Assembly: GCA_905193585.1 (NCBI GenBank)
Contig: CAJJPG010000008.1
Coordinates: 1 to 30,594 of the forward strand
Origin: an uncultured Oscillospiraceae bacterium
Lineage (GTDB): Bacteria > Bacillota > Clostridia > Oscillospirales > Acutalibacteraceae
DNA length: 30,594 bases
Direction of reading: 5' to 3'
Part shown: piece after piece, positions 1-7,600 of the stretch
Numbering within the stretch: position 1 is the first letter of the stretch
Layout: every line of letters begins with the position of its first letter
Made by a program: the position numbers and the translations under genes
Notes under the pieces: model-generated
What the model saw: only the letters and a program-made list of their open reading frames with translations
Database searches by the model: none
What the model was told of the DNA's origin: nothing

Positions 1-1638
1 TTCCTCTGTTTTTTGGGTATCGCGGTTTAATGTTTCACAAAGCTCCGCCATATAGCCGAGACCCAAAATTACCTGACAGGTAAGCATAACCGATTCTCCC
101 CTGCCCTCAAGACCTGCAAGGTTAACGGGGTCGAGCCAGTCGCCGCCGCGGATTTTGCAAAGACCGTGCTCGCCAATATTTTCCGGTGAAATATAATACT
201 CCAAGGCCTTTAGCATATGCTCCCAAACAGTCGACTCTTCATCGCTGTCAAGCCACGGTAGCTTTTCATCAATTACCGCGGTATTGCCCGAATAAGCGAT
301 ATATTTATAGAACAGCTCAAGCACCCACGCACCGCCGTCGGCATAGGGCCTTAAATCGTGCTTGCCCTTTCTTCTCGCCGCGGAATACTGACGCGGGAAC
401 CAACCATCGGTTCTCTGACAGGAGAGCAATGTTAAAAGAACCTCTCTGCAGCTCTTTGAGTCGGTGTAGACAAGGGCGGTATAATCGTTTGCGCTGTCGC
501 GCGTGCCTCTCATTCCGCTCGGCCAGCCGCGGTCAAGCGAGGCTACCCAGCTCATTTGAACGGGAACCCAATAATTCATATAATAATTGAAAAGTTCATC
601 GGGAGTTTTAACGGTATTCATAGAGCAAAGCTCATCGTAATACCTTTTTACCTCGGCTATTCTGTCGGCATAAACGGTATCGTCAAACCACGCAAGAGCC
701 TTTAAGGCGCTTTCCTTATCCGCCATGGAGCCGTCCACCCGGTTTGAGGGCATCGAAAGGGTCTGGGTGAGCGTTCTTTCCTCGCCCGCCTCCAAATGCC
801 ATGAATATTCCGCCGCATAAACAGGAGGATAGGCGTAAATCTGTACGTCGTCGCAGTATTCGCCGTAGCCGTTTTCGCGTTTTGCGTGTCTTTCAAGATT
901 GCCCGCCACAGCATATTCGGGGCAGTATGCAGAGCCGTCCCCTATAAACTTTTCAAGGCTTAATTCAATGTTGTCGAGATTTTCAAGGTCTGTAAGCATA
1001 ACCATTGTGCGGCGCTTTGACTTATCGCCCGCGGGGTTAAGCAGTTGAGTCCAGAAAATCCCCTTATTCTGCTCGTTGCCGAAGCCCGTTCTTAAATACC
1101 ACTCGTTTTTGTCCCACGGGGCTAACTGCGCCTCGTTGCAATAGGGAATCATAAAGGGCTTAAGCTTTAAATCCGCCGCGCTTTCGCCGATATTTTTAAC
1201 AGAAAGCTTCATAACGATTTCCTTGCCGTGAAGCGGTATGGCAAGCTCTGTTTTAACCGTAAGCCCATTATAATCAAATTCATAAACCGCCTTTTCAGGC
1301 AAAAAGGTGACGGACGGGCTTTCAGGCTCCGCTTTGCTGTTTTTGCCGTTGATCTGAGGGCGGAAATAATTGTTAAACGGTTCCTCTGCATCCTTTTGAA
1401 TCCAAACCAGCCAGTTTGAAAATTTCTGTCCGCTCTCACGCTTAAAGAGCATAACGTCCGCGGGAGGGTCTGCCTGAGCATATACGGGGCCGAACTGATC
1501 GACCTTCATTAAAATATCGCGGTTCTGATAGATATATTCCCAAGACGAGTGAAGATTTAAGGATTTAATTTTAAAGCCTGCTGTATTCGGGACAAACTCG
1601 CCCAATACCCTGCCGTTTTTATCTTTTATTGGTCCCAT
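1..1638 (-). CDS. GH94-like glycoside phosphorylase, C-terminus cut by window edge
   Basis: The reading frame is open for 546 codons to the left edge, so the C-terminus is missing; GH94 enzymes are usually about 800 residues. The N-terminal half is a beta-sandwich-like region of the Glyco_transf_36 type. The later part resembles an (alpha/alpha)6 barrel, with RPYADGGAWVLELFYKY followed by GGDWLDPVNLAG and GRGESV. The DWLD motif (D500 to D503) matches the DWxD segment that carries the general acid aspartate in cellobiose and chitobiose phosphorylases. No signal peptide is present, so it acts in the cytoplasm, probably splitting a disaccharide with phosphate into a sugar 1-phosphate and a free sugar. 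The start ATG has an AAGG ribosome site about 8 bases upstream and lies 18 bases after the preceding stop. The substrate cannot be read from the sequence. A related inverting hydrolase is the main alternative. Confidence 0.72.
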   Translation of the reverse strand, partial: MGPIKDKNGRVLGEFVPNTAGFKIKSLNLHSSWEYIYQNRDILMKVDQFGPVYAQADPPADVMLFKRESGQKFSNWLVWIQKDAEEPFNNYFRPQINGKNSKAEPESPSVTFLPEKAVYEFDYNGLTVKTELAIPLHGKEIVMKLSVKNIGESAADLKLKPFMIPYCNEAQLAPWDKNEWYLRTGFGNEQNKGIFWTQLLNPAGDKSKRRTMVMLTDLENLDNIELSLEKFIGDGSAYCPEYAVAGNLERHAKRENGYGEYCDDVQIYAYPPVYAAEYSWHLEAGEERTLTQTLSMPSNRVDGSMADKESALKALAWFDDTVYADRIAEVKRYYDELCSMNTVKTPDELFNYYMNYWVPVQMSWVASLDRGWPSGMRGTRDSANDYTALVYTDSKSCREVLLTLLSCQRTDGWFPRQYSAARRKGKHDLRPYADGGAWVLELFYKYIAYSGNTAVIDEKLPWLDSDEESTVWEHMLKALEYYISPENIGEHGLCKIRGGDWLDPVNLAGLEGRGESVMLTCQVILGLGYMAELCETLNRDTQKTEE

Positions 1639-1656
1639 ACAATCAGCCTTTTCATC

Positions 1657-2547
1657 CTATTTTAAAGGAGTGCTTATAACTTCGTTCGCAATTTCAAGCA
1701 TTCTGCTTTCAAGGTTTGTCCAGCGGCTTTCGTTTCTTTCGTCTAACAGCCAGTCAAGGCTTTCACCCTTGTTGCCGAAGGAATACCAGTTATAGCAGGT
1801 AAGACCGCCGGGGTGCTCCTGCTCCGTTAAAAGCTTGTAGCACATATTCAGATGATTAACGGCGTGCTCCTGACCGAAACGGTTGTCAATCGACCAGGTG
1901 CAAGGCAAAAGCCAGATATAAACATCATCTCTGCCCACGCGGCGCTTCATCTCGTTAAGTACGTTTAAATGCTTGTCGTAATCCGCAGGGTAGTATAAAT
2001 CAAAGCCCACATCGGTGAAAAAGCGGCAGCTCTGCGGGTTGATTAAATGCCCCTCCTTGCCGAATTCGGGGTCATTTGAGCGTGGATGGGAGCCCTCGAT
2101 CAGCTCGTAATAGGAGAAGATCGCCCGCTGGCGTTTTCCGTATTTTGCGTATTCTTCCGCCACCTGTTCGACGATTTCATTGGTGCTTTGCAGCATCGGC
2201 TCGTCATAATCGAAACCGATCACAGCGTCCCAGATTCCCTCGTCTTTGAGCTTTTGAACCTTAGCCGCCACATTTTCACGCCAACCGTCCTTTATTCCGT
2301 AGGTCAGCGTGCCATTGTCGTTGTTTGAATACAAGCCTATATTCTGCGCGTAAACCCAGAATTTTCCGCCCGCGGCGGCGATTTTTCGCATTCTGTCATA
2401 GTCGTCGCCGGGGAGCTGAAAATGATTCATAAAGCCCATATCGCAGTACTTATCTATCATATCGACCTTTTTTCTCGGATTCCATGCGAAGTGGTAAATT
2501 TCAAAGCCCAGCGCCTTATCTGCAGGAATATTGCTGTTGATTTTCAT
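1657..2547 (-). CDS. Family X glycosidase-like protein, cytoplasmic copy 1
   Basis: This 296-residue protein has no signal peptide or membrane segment. It is homologous along its whole length to the next gene upstream (2560-3525) and to domains in the 1350-residue and 393-residue proteins of the same cluster. Shared blocks are GFEIYHF (14-20), WDAVIGFDYDEP (106-117), FSYYELIEG (144-152), TDVGFDLYY (178-186), a WLLPCTW strand (212-218), NMCYKLL and PGGLTCYNW (246-254). E116 and E148 are invariant in all four paralogs and are the candidate catalytic pair; D179 and D183 are also conserved. The alternation of short hydrophobic strands ending in acidic or aromatic residues suggests a TIM barrel. 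I do not recognise a named family with confidence; a distant relation to DUF4434-type barrels is possible. It lies 12 bases downstream of copy 2 and just upstream of the GH94-like gene, suggesting intracellular oligosaccharide processing. Confidence 0.82.
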   Translation of the reverse strand: MKINSNIPADKALGFEIYHFAWNPRKKVDMIDKYCDMGFMNHFQLPGDDYDRMRKIAAAGGKFWVYAQNIGLYSNNDNGTLTYGIKDGWRENVAAKVQKLKDEGIWDAVIGFDYDEPMLQSTNEIVEQVAEEYAKYGKRQRAIFSYYELIEGSHPRSNDPEFGKEGHLINPQSCRFFTDVGFDLYYPADYDKHLNVLNEMKRRVGRDDVYIWLLPCTWSIDNRFGQEHAVNHLNMCYKLLTEQEHPGGLTCYNWYSFGNKGESLDWLLDERNESRWTNLESRMLEIANEVISTPLK

Positions 2548-2559
2548 AACCTTTTACTC

Positions 2560-3525
2560 CTATTCTTTCGGCAGAGGCTTTAAAGATATTTCGCGGAGCT
2601 CTCTGCCCATCTCAATCATTCGGTTTTCAAGTCTTTCCCACCTGTTGCGGTTAGCGGTGTGGAAATGGTAATCAAGCGCCTCATTATGTATTCCCCACGA
2701 ACGCCATGTATAGCAGAACAGCCCGCCCGGATATTTGCTTTCAAGGAGAATTTCGCGGCACATTTCAAGACTTTCAAGGCATAAATCCTCGGTATATTCG
2801 GGATTCTCGCCCCGCGTCCATGTGGTCGGAACCATCCAGAGATAAAGATTATCCCTGCCGAGCATTTTAAACATAATCTCGTTTAACTCTCTGAATTTTT
2901 GCGGTTCGGGTTTATCGTATAAATCAAAGCCCACGTCGGTGAGGTATCGGCAGGATTCGGGCGTTATCAAATGCACCAGCGCACCGTACTCCGGATCGCT
3001 CGCAGAAGGATTGCTGCCCTCTACTATCTCGTAGTAGGAGAATATCGCAAGCTGTCTCTTGCCGAAGCCCGCCATAAAGCCCGTAAATTCCTCAAAGACA
3101 TCGGTTTCAACCTTTAAAAGCGGCTCATCGTACTGAAAGCCGATTACAGTATCCCAAAGTCCCGCCTGCTTTACGCCGTCTACAAGAGTGGTTATCTCCT
3201 CGCGCCAGCCGCTTCGCAAAAGCACCCGTCTTTTGCCGTTTTCCTCCACAGAGACAAACGGCTCGTAATACACCCAGGTTCCGCAGCCCATTTCCTTAAT
3301 ACGGTAAAGATGGCTGTAACAGCTTTTATCAAGGCGGTAAATGTAAAAATTCATATAGTCAAGCTGCTCCTGACGGTCGCACTGGACGCGGTCGTCGCCG
3401 TCAAGCGCAAAGGTCTCCGAATCGGCAATGCGGCGGGAGTCCATACCGCCCTGAGCAAAGTGATAAATGCCGAAGCCTACCTTATCGGAGGCATAAAGCG
3501 TTCCTTCTTGATTTAATTTATTCAT
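2560..3525 (-). CDS. Family X glycosidase-like protein, cytoplasmic copy 2
   Basis: This 321-residue protein without a signal peptide is the closest paralog of the downstream 296-residue protein. Shared segments include VGFGIYHFA (16-24), WDTVIGFQYDEP (124-135), FSYYEIVEGSNP (162-173), TDVGFDLY (196-203) and PGGLFCYTW (266-274). The invariant glutamates are E134 and E166, spaced 32 residues apart exactly as in copy 1. It carries an extra insertion near residues 25-57, rich in charged residues, that copy 1 lacks. An arginine-tryptophan segment, RSGWREE (104-110), matches KDGWREN in copy 1. It starts 13 bases after the GH36 stop and sits between alpha-galactosidase and copy 1, so it is very likely co-transcribed with them. 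The role is inferred as an intracellular glycosidase; the reaction is unknown. The tandem pair may have different linkage or length preferences. Confidence 0.82.
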   Translation of the reverse strand: MNKLNQEGTLYASDKVGFGIYHFAQGGMDSRRIADSETFALDGDDRVQCDRQEQLDYMNFYIYRLDKSCYSHLYRIKEMGCGTWVYYEPFVSVEENGKRRVLLRSGWREEITTLVDGVKQAGLWDTVIGFQYDEPLLKVETDVFEEFTGFMAGFGKRQLAIFSYYEIVEGSNPSASDPEYGALVHLITPESCRYLTDVGFDLYDKPEPQKFRELNEIMFKMLGRDNLYLWMVPTTWTRGENPEYTEDLCLESLEMCREILLESKYPGGLFCYTWRSWGIHNEALDYHFHTANRNRWERLENRMIEMGRELREISLKPLPKE

Positions 3526-3538
3526 AATATTTCTCTCC

Positions 3539-5749
3539 TTACTTTTCTATCATATAAATCTCAACCGAGAATGCCTCGTAATCGCATTTTTTATACGGAA
3601 AACGCAGTCCCGCGTACATAAGCGCACTGCCCGAAAGCGGCTTTCCGTATTCTTCACCGTTAACAAGAACGCGGTAAAAGCCCTCCTCGCAAAGTCCCTG
3701 CATACGGACAATAAACGGAATGGAATTATTATGGGCGAATTTACGCATAATCCCCGTAAACGCCTGTTTTTTATCCTCGGATACATGGCTCCACGCGGCG
3801 ATATTACCTTTATATGGGTCTGCCAATCTGAAATACTCGCCCTTTGAAAACAGCTCATAATGCGCCTTGTAAAATTCTGTTTGACGCGCAATCTCCTGCT
3901 TTTCTTCATCGCTCAGCGCTCCGACGTCCAGCTCATAGCCGAACGCGCCCGTCATGGCGACCACCGCGCGGGTATTAAGCGGGGTGCATCTGCCGTTGGA
4001 GTGATTGGGCGAGGGTGAAATATGCGCCGATATTGCCGACAAAGGATAGGCAAACGAGGTGTTGTATTGAATGAGTATACGCTCGGTCGGGTCGCTGTTG
4101 TCGCTTGTCCATATCTGCGGTTCGTAATATAACATTCCCGCGTCAAATCTTCCGCCGCCCGAGGAACAGCCTTCAATCAGAAGGTGTGGGTAATTTTGCG
4201 TGAGCCGTTCAAGCAGGTCGTAAACCCCCAGCATATACCTGTGGTATACCTCGCCCTGTCTGTCAGACGGGAGCGACGGAGAATAAACGTCGGTGAGCGG
4301 TCGGTTCATATCCCATTTCAGATATTCGATATTCGCGCTGTCAAGCAGTCCCGACATCATATTATAAACATAATCGACCACCTTTCTGCGCGACATATCG
4401 AGAACAAGCTGATTTCGTCCGACCGACGGCTCGCGGTCAGGAGACTTTAAGCACCAGTCAGGGTGTTTCCTGAAAAGCTCGCTGTTTTCCGAAATCATTT
4501 CAGGCTCCATCCAAAGCCCTAATTTAAGTCCCTCGGCGTTTACCCTTTTTGCAAGCTCGCAAAGACTGCCGCCGAGCTTTTTTTCATTAGGATACCAGTC
4601 GCCCAAAGCACGGTCGTCGTCACAGCGGTCTCCAAACCAACCGTCGTCGATTACCAGCATTTCAATGCCGAGCCTTGCAGAATCCCTTGCAAGCTTAACA
4701 AGCTTATCCGAATCAAAATCAAAAACAAAGGCTTCCCAGCTGTTTACAAGCACGGGTCTTCTCTTGTCCTTATATTCCCCGCGGCAGAGATGCTCTCTTA
4801 TAAGTCTGTGGTAATTGTGGGACATTGTGTGAAAGCCCTTAGCGCTGTAGCAAAGCAGGGCTTCGGGGAGCTGTAATTCCTCCCCCGCATTAAGCTTATA
4901 TGTGAATCCGTTCGGATTAATGCCCATTGTAAGCCTTGTCTGCCCTATGGGGTCAACCTCCGCCGCGGCGGTGAAATTGCCGCTGTATACAAGCGCCGCG
5001 CCGTAGCACTCGCCGCAGTTTTCGTCGGCATTATGAGAGCAGAGTATTACAAACGGATTGGCGCTGTGGCTGGATATTCCCTGCATGCTCTCGCAAACGG
5101 TTTTCCCGCTTTTAATCGGAGCACGGTCGGGTACTCTTTCCATTGTGACCTTACCCTGAAATCGGATAAAATCGTAATCCGACTCGGGAAAATCAAGACA
5201 AAAGCTTAAAGCCGATAAAAGCGTAACAGGCTGCTTTTCGCCGTTTACAATTTTTGCTGAGCGTATCACCGCGTCATACTTTACACAAACGGTATATAAA
5301 AGTACGGCTCTTAATTCCGAAAAGCGGTCTTTAAGCACTATTTCAAGGCTTTTAACCTCGTCGTCTTCAAAATAGGCTGCAGGCAATCCTTGAAGCTTAG
5401 GCTTACCGGGAAAAATTCTGTGGCTTTCATATCTTAAGTCTACCGTACCCGCACCGTCATGAAATCGAGCGGAAAGACAGGGGGTTCTGTAATCCCCCGC
5501 CCCAAAAGAGCTGAACTCCTGCAATATCACATTAGGGGAGGTATCGTATTTGTTTTTATAGCAGTCCAACGGAACGGGAGAAAACATAGCCGACTCCACG
5601 CTATTATTAACATCGGCGTCACCTGCGGCAAAGCGTTTGCCGTAATACAAATGCCTTAGATAACCCTCTCTGCCTATTTTCATCTGATAAGAGGTGTTTT
5701 CGGTCTCAAGCAGAAAAAGACCTTTTTCACCCAAAAATTTAATTGACAT
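3539..5749 (-). CDS. Alpha-galactosidase, GH36
   Basis: This cytoplasmic retaining alpha-galactosidase removes terminal alpha-galactose from oligosaccharides such as raffinose or galactomannan fragments. With the chosen start it is 736 residues, the usual size for the large tetrameric GH36 group. Motifs are LVIDDGWFGDR (366-376), GLWMEPEM in the middle, KWDMNR (478-483) with nucleophile D480, CSSGGGRFD (528-536) and WTSDNSD (547-553) with acid/base D550. Both catalytic positions agree closely with characterised Geobacillus enzymes (D478 and D548). The reading frame is open for 33 more codons upstream, but that extension runs into the permease remnant and is basic and atypical. The ATG at 5749 has AAGGAG placed 7 bases upstream, so it is preferred. 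No signal peptide is present. The gene follows the pseudogene fragments and precedes the two cytoplasmic family X genes. Confidence 0.95.
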   Translation of the reverse strand: MSIKFLGEKGLFLLETENTSYQMKIGREGYLRHLYYGKRFAAGDADVNNSVESAMFSPVPLDCYKNKYDTSPNVILQEFSSFGAGDYRTPCLSARFHDGAGTVDLRYESHRIFPGKPKLQGLPAAYFEDDEVKSLEIVLKDRFSELRAVLLYTVCVKYDAVIRSAKIVNGEKQPVTLLSALSFCLDFPESDYDFIRFQGKVTMERVPDRAPIKSGKTVCESMQGISSHSANPFVILCSHNADENCGECYGAALVYSGNFTAAAEVDPIGQTRLTMGINPNGFTYKLNAGEELQLPEALLCYSAKGFHTMSHNYHRLIREHLCRGEYKDKRRPVLVNSWEAFVFDFDSDKLVKLARDSARLGIEMLVIDDGWFGDRCDDDRALGDWYPNEKKLGGSLCELAKRVNAEGLKLGLWMEPEMISENSELFRKHPDWCLKSPDREPSVGRNQLVLDMSRRKVVDYVYNMMSGLLDSANIEYLKWDMNRPLTDVYSPSLPSDRQGEVYHRYMLGVYDLLERLTQNYPHLLIEGCSSGGGRFDAGMLYYEPQIWTSDNSDPTERILIQYNTSFAYPLSAISAHISPSPNHSNGRCTPLNTRAVVAMTGAFGYELDVGALSDEEKQEIARQTEFYKAHYELFSKGEYFRLADPYKGNIAAWSHVSEDKKQAFTGIMRKFAHNNSIPFIVRMQGLCEEGFYRVLVNGEEYGKPLSGSALMYAGLRFPYKKCDYEAFSVEIYMIEK

Positions 5750-5760
5750 ATATTTTCTCC

Positions 5761-5964
5761 TTATTCTTCTGTAAGTCCCGAGCGTTCGACGCCCTCGACG
5801 AATTTGCGCTGCATAACCACATAGAGTACAAACAGCGGTATAAGACAAATCGTTACCGCCGCCATAACCACGCCGCGATGGTACATTATCTGCACATCAT
5901 TTGACATATTCTGTTCGGCGTTTGCAATATCTTCCTGCATATTGGAAAGATTTGCCGACATCAT
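5761..5964 (-). pseudogene. Permease 3'-end remnant (duplicate of the MalG-type gene)
   Basis: This stretch encodes 67 residues nearly identical to the last 67 residues (244-310) of the complete permease encoded at 7601-8533. By my alignment 197 of 204 bases match, with four amino acid differences (for example QED for QGD and TEE for TGE). Only the last transmembrane segment and the C-terminal tail remain; the EAA loop that contacts the ATPase and the other five helices are absent, so it cannot work as a permease. An ATG is present at its left boundary but has no good ribosome site. It ends 11 bases before the GH36 start, in the position a permease end would occupy if permease and GH36 had once been adjacent. 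Confidence 0.85.
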
Positions 5965-6187
5965 CTAAAACTGACATAATTATATACAGTCGCGGAATAT
6001 GGAAAGGTCCTTTAAATATGTTGCCCTTTAATGTTGTAGAAACCGTATTGTCATAATGTAAATAACCATACCATTCGCCAAAATCGCTGTCAACGAAATA
6101 TTTTTCGCAGTATTCCTTTACCAGCTCGTATATTCTAAGATATTTTTCTTCTTTAAACAGGAAAAATGCAAGTCTTGAAGCTATCAT
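5965..6187 (-). pseudogene. C-terminal remnant of an AGE-family (N-acylglucosamine/cellobiose 2-epimerase) gene
   Basis: The frame opens with an ATG 9 bases after the GH20-like stop. It contains a recognisable AGE-family C-terminal block: FGEWYGYLHYDNTVSTTLKG, then NIFKGPFHIPRLY. AGE-family epimerases are about 390-410 residues and form an (alpha/alpha)6 barrel; only about the last 75 residues remain, so the N-terminal three quarters, including most of the active site, are lost. The homology stops where the duplicated permease sequence begins, and the frame then runs about 70 bases into that sequence out of its frame. It is read as a truncated gene left by recombination. An AGR-rich sequence precedes the ATG, so a short peptide might still be made. 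Its former presence hints at an epimerisation step, for example converting a disaccharide before phosphorolysis. Confidence 0.75.
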
Positions 6188-6196
6188 ATCCCTCTT

Positions 6197-7597
6197 TTAT
6201 GCAAAATCGACGTAATCTCTGAGGGCGACATCAGTCATCATCTCAGAGAGGTTTGCGCCTGTGTCCCACAGCATTTCAGAAAACAGTGCCACAGGATACA
6301 TAATATTTTCCTCGAACATACCGTCCTCGACAAGGGGAGTAATATACAAATCGCCCCGCTTTGTCTCACAAAGACTTTTAACCGTATAATAAGCCTTATC
6401 GGCATTTGAAAGCCAGCACGCTTGGATGTATCGCCAGATTTTGCTCTTTCTTGTCACTCTGTTATTTTTAAAGGACTTTGAACCTTTGCCGATATTAACC
6501 GCGCCGTCTAAATGCCTAAAGGCAGTCCAGTCAAGCTTTACAAAACCCTTTGTAACAACGCCGAATTTATCGTCCGTTCCGCGAAGTGCCGCGATTTTTT
6601 TAACAAATTTTTCTGTGCTTTCAAAGTCCGATACATCTCTCGGAATATACGAAAACGGGAATGAACCGCAATCCTCCCATACAATTCGTATTCGCGGATC
6701 AACCTTTTCAATATACTGTAATTGATTTTTAACAGAGGTCGCGTGCAGTCCAAACTGAAGTTCAAGCTCAGGGTGCTTTTCAAAAATCAGAGCGGCGGTT
6801 TTGTTTACAAGCTCGCATACAGCCTCGGCAATGATCCTTCCGTTTAACACATCGGTCTTAAGCTCGGTAAAAGACTGAAAATATATACCGTCGCCGCCAG
6901 ATTTGCTGTATTCCTTCTCGTACTTTTCGGCGATATCGGCGGTGTTGGCAATCAGATTATCCGGTGAAAAGACAGAACAATCGGTGCCCCAGCCCCATGA
7001 AAAGCCCCAAAACAGCCTTATTCCGCAGGAATGTGCGTAATCAACCATTTCACGCGCGTTGACCGGTAAATAATCGTTCCAGATAATTACAGTATTCATT
7101 TTAAGCTTTACCATATTGTCAATAAAGCCGCGGTAATCGTATATAACGTGTCCCCATGTCCATATACCTCTGTTTTTTACTGCGGGATAAGAGGTGTATT
7201 CAAAATCGGGGAGCGGTTTTTCAAGGGGATTAACGGCAAAGGTATCAGGATTGTCGGGATACTCAAGCTTTAAAATATATTTGTTGTAAAAATCAATACA
7301 GCCGTAAAGCACTCCCGCGTCGTCAAAGCCCTCAATATATACTCTGCCGTCATTAACTTTTATAAAATATTCCTCAGCATGGGTAAGCTCTTTTTCACTG
7401 ACGGCTTTTATAAGCGGGTTGTTTGCCTTTGTTCCAATATATATTTTCAAAGCATCCGATAGCTCCGCCTTATCATCATAACAAAAGCAGGTAGGATATT
7501 CATGGGTGTATTCAATCAAAAGCTCGCTTAAAACCTCGACCGCTTTTTTCTGGACTCCGTTTTTAAGCTCTCCGTAAATAATAGATATTTTTTTCAT
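6197..7597 (-). CDS. GH20-like glycoside hydrolase (zincin-like N-domain plus TIM barrel)
   Basis: This 466-residue cytoplasmic protein has no signal peptide. Residues 1-110 resemble the zincin-like domain that precedes GH20 and GH67/GH84 barrels, ending in the typical GVLYGCIDFYNKY. A barrel-like region follows from YPAVKNRGIWTWGH (about 137-150), with the strand MNTVIIWNDYLP (167-178), the strand RLFWGFSWGWGTD (194-206), GGDGIYFQSFTE (234-245) and IRIVWEDCGSF (303-313). E245 and the E308/D309 pair are candidate active-site acids. The classical GH20 D-E pair could not be placed with confidence, so the substrate is open: a hexosaminidase-like, alpha-glucuronidase-like or unassigned activity is possible. 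The start overlaps nothing and has GGAG 8 bases upstream, inside the end of the permease gene. It lies in the 1.6 kb segment bounded by the direct repeats. Confidence 0.68.
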   Translation of the reverse strand: MKKISIIYGELKNGVQKKAVEVLSELLIEYTHEYPTCFCYDDKAELSDALKIYIGTKANNPLIKAVSEKELTHAEEYFIKVNDGRVYIEGFDDAGVLYGCIDFYNKYILKLEYPDNPDTFAVNPLEKPLPDFEYTSYPAVKNRGIWTWGHVIYDYRGFIDNMVKLKMNTVIIWNDYLPVNAREMVDYAHSCGIRLFWGFSWGWGTDCSVFSPDNLIANTADIAEKYEKEYSKSGGDGIYFQSFTELKTDVLNGRIIAEAVCELVNKTAALIFEKHPELELQFGLHATSVKNQLQYIEKVDPRIRIVWEDCGSFPFSYIPRDVSDFESTEKFVKKIAALRGTDDKFGVVTKGFVKLDWTAFRHLDGAVNIGKGSKSFKNNRVTRKSKIWRYIQACWLSNADKAYYTVKSLCETKRGDLYITPLVEDGMFEENIMYPVALFSEMLWDTGANLSEMMTDVALRDYVDFA

Positions 7598-7600
7598 ACT

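Noticed and set aside
186..590. Plus-strand 134-codon open frame
   Set aside because: It lies opposite the GH94-like gene, has an Arg-rich shadow composition, no ribosome site and no recognisable domain.
5750..5848. 33-codon upstream extension of the GH36 frame
   Set aside because: It overlaps the permease remnant, is rich in Arg/Cys unlike GH36 N-termini, and the ATG at 5749 has a proper ribosome site.
5897..5964. Out-of-frame C-terminal part of the epimerase remnant frame
   Set aside because: The bases are permease sequence read in the wrong frame, so they are not part of either original protein.
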